DNA of 16,083 nucleotides from CAVDWX01 sp963612735 (GTDB taxonomy: Bacteria > Bacillota_I > Bacilli_A > RFN20 > CAG-826). The stretch spans positions 1-16,083 of the forward strand of contig CAVDWX010000067.1 in the NCBI GenBank assembly GCA_963612735.1, in the 5' to 3' direction. Both the position numbers and the translations under genes were made by a program. Numbering within the stretch: position 1 is the stretch's first letter; each line of letters begins with the position of its first letter. The notes beneath the pieces are model-generated. The model made no database searches. It saw only the letters and a list, made by a program, of their open reading frames with translations, and was not told the DNA's origin. Positions 1-6,368 of this stretch are shown one piece after another.

Positions 1-567
1 TCTTTAAACGATGCTATTACAATTAGTAGCGTTTCTGACTTTAAAACTTATTTCAATATGAGCGATTATAAAGAAGATAGATTTAATAATTACGATAAGA
101 CTTTCATTATCGCTAACGATATTGATTTTAATAATGAAATTATCTACGGAATTGGAACAACATCTAATCCTTTTAAAGGAAAAATATATGGATGCGGACA
201 TACTATTAAGAATTTTATTATTAATGAAAATGAACATTATTTTACTTTAAACAGTGAAGAAAAAAATAATAATTATCGCTCATCTTTGTATTCGGTTGGT
301 TTTATCGCTTATTTTGAAGGAGAAATTTATGATCTTAATTTCTCTAATTCCAGTGTTAAATCAAATAATTTTGTTGGCTCATTATGCGGGAGTGCAAGCG
401 AGAACTCAATTATTGAAAACGTTCATTATATCAATAGTGCTGTTTTTAATATTAATGAAGTTAGTTATCCATTCTCTAGTGAGGACCGCGTCCATTATTT
501 AATCGGAGTAGGCTCACCTTATATAAAATTTTGTTCATTTAATCAGTCAATTTCACATTTATTTTAG
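1..567 (+). CDS. C-terminal part of a GLUG/beta-helix repeat surface protein (5' end outside window)
   Basis: The reading frame is open from base 1 to the TAG at 565-567, giving 188 visible residues; the start lies upstream. The visible part has the spacing of GLUG-type beta repeats: a stretch 'NPFKGKIYGCGHTIKNF' followed by 'VGFIAYFEGEIYDLNF' and 'FVGSLCGSASENSIIENV'. Such repeats (fxGxixGxghtIxnl, vGlfgxxxgxIxnlxl) are known from extracellular adhesins and surface proteins of gut bacteria and fold as a right-handed beta structure. No C-terminal anchor is seen; the protein ends shortly after the repeat. It is the first visible gene of the operon, and its stop overlaps the Shine-Dalgarno of the ROK regulator. 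A binding or adhesin role is inferred. The ATG at 58 is internal and is not the real start. Confidence 0.7.
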   Translation, partial: SLNDAITISSVSDFKTYFNMSDYKEDRFNNYDKTFIIANDIDFNNEIIYGIGTTSNPFKGKIYGCGHTIKNFIINENEHYFTLNSEEKNNNYRSSLYSVGFIAYFEGEIYDLNFSNSSVKSNNFVGSLCGSASENSIIENVHYINSAVFNINEVSYPFSSEDRVHYLIGVGSPYIKFCSFNQSISHLF

Positions 568-572
568 GAGGG
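566..572 (+). promoter_or_regulatory. Shine-Dalgarno overlapping the upstream stop codon
   Basis: AGGAGGG begins inside the TAG stop of the preceding gene and lies 7 nt before the ATG at 580. The same arrangement recurs at 1733-1739 (AAGGAGG, ATG at 1745) and 3994-4000 (AAGGAGG, ATG at 4007). It fixes these three starts and supports translational coupling within one operon. Confidence 0.8.
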
Positions 573-579
573 TAAAATA

Positions 580-1734
580 ATGTCTATCAATCAACACGGG
601 AAAAATCAGTCATTTTCAAGAGAGGTTAATAACAAACTTGTCTTAGAAAAGCTTTTAACAAGGCCTTATTCGCAAACTGAATTAGCTGACGAACTAGCTC
701 TTTCAAATGCGACTATGTCTTCAATTGCTAAAGAATTACTTAGCAGTGGAATTATTAAAATTTTAAATTCATCATCAAAAGCCGGCTTAGGAAGAAGACA
801 AGTCTTTTATACAATCAATGAAAATTATGGCTTGATATTAGTTGTTAATATTTCAAATTTTCAAGCCACAATCGCTATTTCTAATTTAAAAGAAGAAATC
901 CTAACTAAAGAAATTATCGATATCGATAAATACGATCTAAACGCTATTTATTCAATAATTCTTCTCTCATCAAAACTTTTACTTAATGGTGACTTTAAAG
1001 ATATCGAGCTTAAAGCTGTTGTTATTTCTTTACCTGGTCGAGTTAATTCCAAAACAGGTGAATTAATGCTATCAAAACAGTTTGATCCAGCTTTATTTAA
1101 AGAAAAGAATTTCATTGCTAATGCTTTTAAAAAACAATATCCTAACGCTGAAGTAATATCGATGAATGATATCAACTTAGCGGCCTATGCTGAATTATCT
1201 ACTGGCGAATTAGTGGATGTTGATAATGCTATTTTTATTTCTATTGATACTGGTATTGGTGGTTCATTAATCATTAACCATAAATTATTCGAAGGTGATC
1301 AAGGCTACGCTGGTGAATTTGGTTTAATTAAAGTTAAAGAAAATGATGAATATGATTATCTAGATGAACTCGTATCGTTCCGTATCCTTTCCTTAAAAGG
1401 AGAAAAACTGACTAAAAAGAAAATCAATTCAAGAAGCGAATTAGTTGCTTTATATAATAGCAATGCTGATTTTAAGAAGATTGTTTTAGAAAGTGGAAAA
1501 ACATTAGGAAAAGCCATTAAGACTTTAATTGAGACACTAGATATTTCAACCGTCATCATCTCTGGTAGAGCGGTTGAATTTGATGGAGATTATTTAAAAG
1601 CAATAAACGAGGAACTAAGCTCATTGATTTATCCACCTGTTTTAAAATTTTCCTCCTTAAAAAGAGAAGGAAAAATTAAAGGAGCCACCAGTGTCGGTTT
1701 AAAAACTATTTTAATGAAATCAATTAGTAAATAA
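580..1734 (+). CDS. ROK-family (NagC/XylR-type) transcriptional regulator
   Basis: This 384-residue protein is a likely sugar-responsive repressor. An N-terminal winged helix-turn-helix (about 15-80) reads 'SQTELADELALSNATMSSIAKELLSSGII' in pieces, with the conserved wing 'GRRQVFYTIN' at 71-80. The ROK sugar-kinase-like domain follows: 'ISLPGRVN' near 149-156, 'NDINLAAYAE' from 196 (the ND of the sugar site), 'DTGIGGSLIINHKLFEGDQGYAGEFG' around 223-248 in pieces. Two things are odd. The CxCGxxGCxE zinc cluster normal in ROK proteins is absent where the chain reads KVKENDEYDYLDE (251-263). The DxGGT ATP-binding motif is also missing, and GE-x-GH reads GEFG-L. This argues for a regulator and against a kinase. 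It sits at the head of the sugar genes, 10 nt before the ABC ATPase, so a GlcNAc-related effector is plausible but not shown. Start supported by the AGGAGGG ribosome-binding site. Confidence 0.9.
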   Translation: MSINQHGKNQSFSREVNNKLVLEKLLTRPYSQTELADELALSNATMSSIAKELLSSGIIKILNSSSKAGLGRRQVFYTINENYGLILVVNISNFQATIAISNLKEEILTKEIIDIDKYDLNAIYSIILLSSKLLLNGDFKDIELKAVVISLPGRVNSKTGELMLSKQFDPALFKEKNFIANAFKKQYPNAEVISMNDINLAAYAELSTGELVDVDNAIFISIDTGIGGSLIINHKLFEGDQGYAGEFGLIKVKENDEYDYLDELVSFRILSLKGEKLTKKKINSRSELVALYNSNADFKKIVLESGKTLGKAIKTLIETLDISTVIISGRAVEFDGDYLKAINEELSSLIYPPVLKFSSLKREGKIKGATSVGLKTILMKSISK

Positions 1735-1744
1735 GGAGGCCTTC

Positions 1745-2932
1745 ATGTCAACACTTAAATTAGTTAATGTTTCAAAAGAATTTAAAAATAAAAAGGAAAA
1801 AATTTTTGCTGTTAAAGACTTTAATTTAGTCGTTGATGGAAAAGAATTTATTGTCTTTGTCGGACCTTCTGGATGTGGTAAATCAACAACATTAAGAATG
1901 ATTGCGGGTTTAGAAGAACTGACGAGCGGCGAAATTTATATCGATGATGAACTGATGAATAAAGTGGAACCTAAATTTAGAAACTTGGCAATGATGTTTC
2001 AGGAATACGCTCTTTATCCACATATGAACGCTTATAATATCATGGCCTTTGCTTTAAAAAATCAACACGTTCCTAAAGATGAAATCGATAGACGTGTTAA
2101 AGAAGCTGCAGAAATATTAGATATTAGCGATATTTTAAATCGCAAACCAAAAGCGATGTCAGGAGGTCAAAGACAACGTGTTGCTCTAGGCAAAGCAATG
2201 GTTAGAACCCCTAGATTATTTCTTTTTGACGAACCATTATCTAATTTAGACGCTAAGCTTAGAAGCCAAATGCGAGTTGAAATTACTAAATTATATGAAA
2301 AGTTAAATACTACTTTTATTTATGTGACTCACGATCAAGTTGAAGCGATGACAATGGGGACTCGTATAGTGGTTTTGCGTAAAGGTATAATTCAACAAGT
2401 TGATACACCGGTAAATTTATATGATAAACCTCATAACCGATTTGTGGCCGGATTTATCGGAACTCCACAGATGAATTTTTATGACGTTACCATTCAAAAA
2501 GTTAATCGCTCATTAGTGGTTAATTTACCTTATAATAATTCGTTTAAGGTGGGTTTAAACCAACTTCGCAAAATTAAAGATGAATATTTAGATGGCCATA
2601 TCCATAAAGCCATTTTAGGAATTAGAAGTGAAGATATTGCTTTAGAAGGAAATAAAGAAGATTGCTTTAAAGTAAAAACTTCAATCGTTGAAGTCTTAGG
2701 AAGCGAGACACTCATTTATGCTGATTTTAATTTGAGTGATAATAATGAAAAAGTTTCAACCTCCGCTTCTTCTTTAGTTATCAAATGCCCAAAAAGGGTT
2801 GCTTATAAAAATAATGAAATTATCAATATTTCTTTTAATAAATTAAAGATTCATCTCTTTAGGAATGATGATGAAAGTGGTATTGATAGACATAGTGCTC
2901 AAAATGAACAAACTATATATGTAGAAGAATAA
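1745..2932 (+). CDS. msmX: Carbohydrate ABC transporter ATP-binding protein (MsmX/UgpC/MalK family)
   Basis: This 395-residue cytoplasmic ATPase energises sugar import by ABC permeases of the CUT1 type. All nucleotide-binding motifs are present: Walker A GPSGCGKST (40-48), Q-loop Gln86, signature MSGGQRQR (138-145), Walker B LFLFDEP (158-164) with the SNLD D-loop, and the H-switch THD (195-197). The segment after about residue 240 is the MalK-type regulatory/TOBE region. Length fits the family (about 370-390). The signature begins with Met instead of the usual Leu, which is tolerated. No permease or solute-binding protein is in this window; these may lie upstream, or the ATPase may be shared among several importers as MsmX is in Bacillus. 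The start is set by AAGGAGG 5 nt upstream, overlapping the stop of the ROK gene. The sugar imported is unknown; neighbours suggest an amino sugar or glycan fragment. Confidence 0.95.
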   Translation: MSTLKLVNVSKEFKNKKEKIFAVKDFNLVVDGKEFIVFVGPSGCGKSTTLRMIAGLEELTSGEIYIDDELMNKVEPKFRNLAMMFQEYALYPHMNAYNIMAFALKNQHVPKDEIDRRVKEAAEILDISDILNRKPKAMSGGQRQRVALGKAMVRTPRLFLFDEPLSNLDAKLRSQMRVEITKLYEKLNTTFIYVTHDQVEAMTMGTRIVVLRKGIIQQVDTPVNLYDKPHNRFVAGFIGTPQMNFYDVTIQKVNRSLVVNLPYNNSFKVGLNQLRKIKDEYLDGHIHKAILGIRSEDIALEGNKEDCFKVKTSIVEVLGSETLIYADFNLSDNNEKVSTSASSLVIKCPKRVAYKNNEIINISFNKLKIHLFRNDDESGIDRHSAQNEQTIYVEE

Positions 2933-2945
2933 AGAGGTAGAAATT

Positions 2946-3995
2946 ATGAAAATTGAACAAACGAAGATGTATAAGGAAATTATTGAACAAGCAAGTGTTT
3001 TAGAATCGACTTATAAAACTAATATTGAAAAAATAAAACAAATCGCTAAATATGTAAAAGAAAACCATATTTCATCCATCTTTTTAGCGGCACGAGGAAG
3101 CAGCGATAATGCTTGCCAATACTTTAAATATTTATGTGAAATTTATGCTGGAATCCCAGTTGGCTTTATCGCTCCAAGCGTGGTCACTTTGTATAATAAA
3201 AAGGTATTCTACAAAAATAGTTTGCTTATCGGAGTTTCTCAGTCCGGAAGTGGTTTAGACATTCACGACGTCATTAAAGCCGGTAAAGAAGTTGGCACTT
3301 ACACTATTGGCGTTACTAATAATGAAGATTCTTTGTTAGCGAAAACTGTGGACGCTCATTTATTTTTAAATTGTGGATTAGAAGAATCTGTTGCCGCTAC
3401 TAAAACTTTTACTAGTGAAATGTATGTTTTAGCCTTACTTGTGATGGAAATAAGCGATAGCGATGAATTAAGAAAAGCTTTAGATTATAAACACGTTTCA
3501 GAACTGATTGCTAAATCAATCGAAAATAAAGATAAAATCTTTGCTTTGGCAAATACATGTAAAGATTATAATGATGCTTATTTATTATCTCGAGGCATCA
3601 ATTACGTCACTTGCTTAGAAAGTGCTTTAAAGCTTCAAGAAACAACCTATGTCAAATCTAGAACTTACGCTATTAGTGATTTTTATCATGGTCCTTTCGC
3701 GGTAGTGGATGAAAAAACTAATATTTTCCTTCTTCATGGGTATGGAAAAACAAATATGGATTCATATGAAATGTTTGAAAAATTATTAAACGTTCACGCC
3801 AATGTCATCGTTATATCAAATGATAAATATTTTATCGATTATGAAAAAACATGTTTCATTCCAATGTGTGAAGAAGTTATTTCCCCGTTTGCCCTTGTTG
3901 TTTCTATGCAGTTATTTTGTTTAGGTCTTTCTATTAGTAAAGGACTTAATCCAGATAAACCGCGCAGTTTAAAGAAAGTCACTATTACTAAATAA
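2946..3995 (+). CDS. Two-SIS-domain glucosamine-6-phosphate deaminase-like protein (NagB-II type, GlmS isomerase-half homologue)
   Basis: This 349-residue protein matches the isomerase half of GlmS without the glutaminase half. The N-terminal 'MYKEIIEQ' (8-15) parallels 'MxKEIxEQP' of GlmS. SIS domain 1 carries ARGSSDNA (49-56), VSQSGSG (97-103) and EESVAATKT (146-154). SIS domain 2 carries ALKLQE (227-232), aligning with the GlmS catalytic Lys/Glu, and YHGP with His248, the ring-opening histidine. The C-tail DKPRSLKKVTITK (337-349) retains the Lys equivalent to GlmS Lys603. Stand-alone proteins of this kind include NagB-II and archaeal GlmD deaminases, which turn GlcN-6-P into Fru-6-P and ammonia. 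Relatives also include AgaS and fructosamine deglycases (FrlB), so the substrate is not certain. The neighbouring deacetylase and GH84 favour GlcN-6-P. The ribosome-binding site AAAGAGG (2931-2937) is weaker than those of its neighbours. Confidence 0.85.
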   Translation: MKIEQTKMYKEIIEQASVLESTYKTNIEKIKQIAKYVKENHISSIFLAARGSSDNACQYFKYLCEIYAGIPVGFIAPSVVTLYNKKVFYKNSLLIGVSQSGSGLDIHDVIKAGKEVGTYTIGVTNNEDSLLAKTVDAHLFLNCGLEESVAATKTFTSEMYVLALLVMEISDSDELRKALDYKHVSELIAKSIENKDKIFALANTCKDYNDAYLLSRGINYVTCLESALKLQETTYVKSRTYAISDFYHGPFAVVDEKTNIFLLHGYGKTNMDSYEMFEKLLNVHANVIVISNDKYFIDYEKTCFIPMCEEVISPFALVVSMQLFCLGLSISKGLNPDKPRSLKKVTITK

Positions 3996-4006
3996 GGAGG
4001 TAATTT

Positions 4007-4828
4007 ATGTTAATGGAAGTTTATTATCCTAAAAATAGAAAAGAAGGAAAAGTTAAATATTTAGCTATCTCCGCTCACGAAGATGATGTGGAGATTATGG
4101 CCTATTATCCAATTGGTAAAGCCTACCGCAGTAAAGTCTTTTCTTTTGCGGCAGTTGTTACTAGCGATGGTGCCGGATCTGCACGTATCAATGAATTTAA
4201 AGATTATAGCGATGAAATGATGAAAGAAGTACGTTACAAAGAGCAAAAGGAAGCTAGTGAAATTGGTCACTATAACGTCTTATATTTACTCAAACATTCA
4301 TCAAAACAAATTAAAGATAAAAATGATGAAGAGATAATCAATGAATATATAAAAATCATTTTAGAATTATCTCCTGATTATATTTTTACTCATTCATTAT
4401 TAGATAAACATCCTACACATTTAGGAGTCGTTCTTAAAGTTATTGAAGCCTTAAGAAGAATCCCAAAAGAAAATAGACCTAAGCATGTTTACGGTATGGA
4501 AGTGTGGCGTGATTTAGATTGGGTTAACGATGAAGATAAGATTGCTTTTGATGTTTCTTATCATCGTAATTTACAAAAAGATATTCTCAATGTTTTTAAG
4601 TCTCAAATTGTTGGTGGGAAACGCTACGACCTAGCGACGCTTGGAAGAAGATACGCTAATGCGACTTTTGCTCAATCTCATAGTGTTGATACGATGAAAA
4701 TGATTAATTTTGGAATCGATTTAAATCCACTTATTAAAAATCCTAGTCTTGACATTCTTGATTTTGTTAACGGCTATATCGGTAGATTTAAAAATACGGT
4801 TAATAGTACTCTTAAGGATTTAATTTAA
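4007..4828 (+). CDS. PIG-L (LmbE/BshB) family zinc-dependent N-deacetylase
   Basis: This 273-residue enzyme removes N-acetyl groups from sugars. The family's zinc and catalytic motif AHPDDxE appears as AHEDDVE (23-29), keeping His24, Asp26 and Asp27 but with Glu in place of Pro. The third zinc ligand is in THSLLDKHPTH (128-138, His135/His138). The glycine loop VVTSDGAGSAR (50-60) and the 'VRYKEQKEASEIG' helix (75-87) also fit the family. There is no signal peptide, so it acts in the cytoplasm. Family members deacetylate GlcNAc-inositol, GlcNAc-malate, diacetylchitobiose or GlcNAc. Lying between a GlcN-6-P deaminase-like gene and a GH84 hexosaminidase, it may supply the deacetylation normally done by NagA, which is absent here; this is inferred. 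Start at the first ATG, 6 nt after AAGGAGG; a second ATG at codon 3 would also fit. The next gene starts 1 nt after its stop. Confidence 0.9.
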   Translation: MLMEVYYPKNRKEGKVKYLAISAHEDDVEIMAYYPIGKAYRSKVFSFAAVVTSDGAGSARINEFKDYSDEMMKEVRYKEQKEASEIGHYNVLYLLKHSSKQIKDKNDEEIINEYIKIILELSPDYIFTHSLLDKHPTHLGVVLKVIEALRRIPKENRPKHVYGMEVWRDLDWVNDEDKIAFDVSYHRNLQKDILNVFKSQIVGGKRYDLATLGRRYANATFAQSHSVDTMKMINFGIDLNPLIKNPSLDILDFVNGYIGRFKNTVNSTLKDLI

Positions 4829-4829
4829 T

Positions 4830-6368
4830 ATGAAAAAAACGCTTTCTCTTCTTCTTTTGTCTCTTGCACTAGTATCTTGCTCTGGAACTAAAAGTTCATC
4901 ATCCAATAATTCTAATTCCAGTAGTCTAGATTCTTCTTCTATTTCTAGTAGCAGCGATACTTCTTCTAGCATCATTAAAACTTATGAATACGATGAAGAT
5001 ATGTTCATTAATACAGCAGATGAATATAATTTCAAAACCACTGATGAATATATTTTCCCTCTTAAAAATAAGGGTAGTGATAAATTAACTTATACATTAA
5101 GCGATGATAAAACGTTTTATATTGTTTCTAACGCTAATCGAACTTTAAGCGATAATAATTTAGTAATCCCTTCTACATATAATGATTTACCAGTTAAAGA
5201 AATAGAAGCTGAAGCGTTTGTTGAACTTGCGTGGTTAGAAAGTGTTTATATTCCTTCTTCGATTTGCAAGATTGGAGATGGCGCTTTTTCTATGAGTGCG
5301 CTTAAAAAAGTGTATTACGATGCAGTTGAAGTTAATGATTTTAATGCACGTAATTGGGTTTTTTATCCTTCTAACAACAATAGTGGAATCGATGTTTATT
5401 TTGGGCCTCATGTCAAAAGAATTCCTAATCGTTTGTTTTTTCCTTTGTCTACTGAACCAGATAAAAATCCATTAGTTAAGTCAATTGTTTTTGACAAAGA
5501 TTGTGCATTAGATGAAATAGGTGATTATGCCTTTTATAAATCTAATTTACTAAAAGAAATTTATTTACCAAATAGTGTTACAAAAATAGGTGATTATGCT
5601 TTTTATCAATCCTCTATTGAAGAATTAGTACTCCCTACATCTTTAACTAGTATTGGGAAATATGCTTTTTCTTTTTCGAAAAATAAAGGCATTAAATTTA
5701 ACGAGAATTTGGCTTATGTTGGTGATTATGCTTTTTATGGTAACTCTGAATTAGTTGGTTTAGATTTAAGTAAAACCAAATTAAAAACAATTTCTAAATT
5801 TGCTTTTTCTCATCTAGATAAAATTACTTATTTAAATTTACCAAACTCCTTAAAAGAGATTTTTGAGGAAGGTTTCTCATACTTAATATCTTTAAAAAAG
5901 TTAGATTTAGCCAGTTATAAATTTATTTTACATGAAGGTGCGTTTAAAGATTTACACAGTTTAACTCATTTAAGATTAGGGGAAATTGAAGTTATAGGCA
6001 CTGACGCATTCGCTAATTTAAAAAGCATAGAAGAACTGTGCTTAAGCGGATCTATTTCTAATTTGAGTATTAATAGTTCGTTCTTTAAAAATATGAGCAC
6101 TCTTAATTTAAGAATCTTTATTAAAGGAATAGAATCACTTCCTTCTTTTTTGTTTTATGTTTCTAATGTAGTGAATGATTCGTTAACTGTTAAAGAATTA
6201 GTCTTGGATAATTCTTTAAAAAATATCAATGATTATGCATTTTATAATTTATATGTTTCATCAATTTCTTATTTAGGTTTAGAAAGCACTTTTACATCTA
6301 TTAATATAAATAATAATGAGCAATTAAATAATGCTTCGATTTCTTATTTTGAAGGGGGACTTAAATAA
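4830..6368 (+). CDS. BspA-like leucine-rich-repeat (LRR_5) lipoprotein
   Basis: This 512-residue exported lipoprotein has a short Lys/Leu signal peptide with lipobox LVSC (14-17, lipidated Cys17). A serine/asparagine-rich flexible linker (19-47) holds the rest away from the membrane. From about 120 to 490 there are BspA-type repeats of about 23 residues, for example 'IGDYAFYKSNLLKEIYLP', 'IGDYAFYQSSIEELVLP' and 'VGDYAFYGNSELVGLDL'. BspA-type LRR proteins of oral and gut bacteria bind host proteins or glycans and mediate adhesion. No enzyme motif is seen. It begins 1 nt after the PIG-L stop and its stop shares one base with the GH84 start, so it is firmly in the operon. An AAGGA at 4813-4817 can serve as ribosome-binding site. 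A role in holding or sensing the GH84 substrate is inferred. Confidence 0.9.
   Translation: MKKTLSLLLLSLALVSCSGTKSSSSNNSNSSSLDSSSISSSSDTSSSIIKTYEYDEDMFINTADEYNFKTTDEYIFPLKNKGSDKLTYTLSDDKTFYIVSNANRTLSDNNLVIPSTYNDLPVKEIEAEAFVELAWLESVYIPSSICKIGDGAFSMSALKKVYYDAVEVNDFNARNWVFYPSNNNSGIDVYFGPHVKRIPNRLFFPLSTEPDKNPLVKSIVFDKDCALDEIGDYAFYKSNLLKEIYLPNSVTKIGDYAFYQSSIEELVLPTSLTSIGKYAFSFSKNKGIKFNENLAYVGDYAFYGNSELVGLDLSKTKLKTISKFAFSHLDKITYLNLPNSLKEIFEEGFSYLISLKKLDLASYKFILHEGAFKDLHSLTHLRLGEIEVIGTDAFANLKSIEELCLSGSISNLSINSSFFKNMSTLNLRIFIKGIESLPSFLFYVSNVVNDSLTVKELVLDNSLKNINDYAFYNLYVSSISYLGLESTFTSININNNEQLNNASISYFEGGLK
5520..5738 (+). repeat. DNA-level repeats inside the LRR coding region
   Basis: The 18-nt unit GGTGATTATGCTTTTTAT occurs at 5589-5606 and 5721-5738, with a one-base variant at 5520-5537 and a more diverged relative near 6229. 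Each encodes GDYAFY. The near-identity at silent positions suggests recent unit duplication or conversion between repeats rather than protein-level constraint alone. Confidence 0.75.

Noticed and set aside
58..567. A complete short gene starting at ATG 58
   Set aside because: The frame stays open back to base 1 with matching composition, and no Shine-Dalgarno precedes 58, so this is the tail of a longer gene.
948..1559. Minus-strand open frames inside the ROK gene, and similar ones inside other genes
   Set aside because: They lie opposite well-supported genes, lack ribosome-binding sites and show no recognisable protein features.
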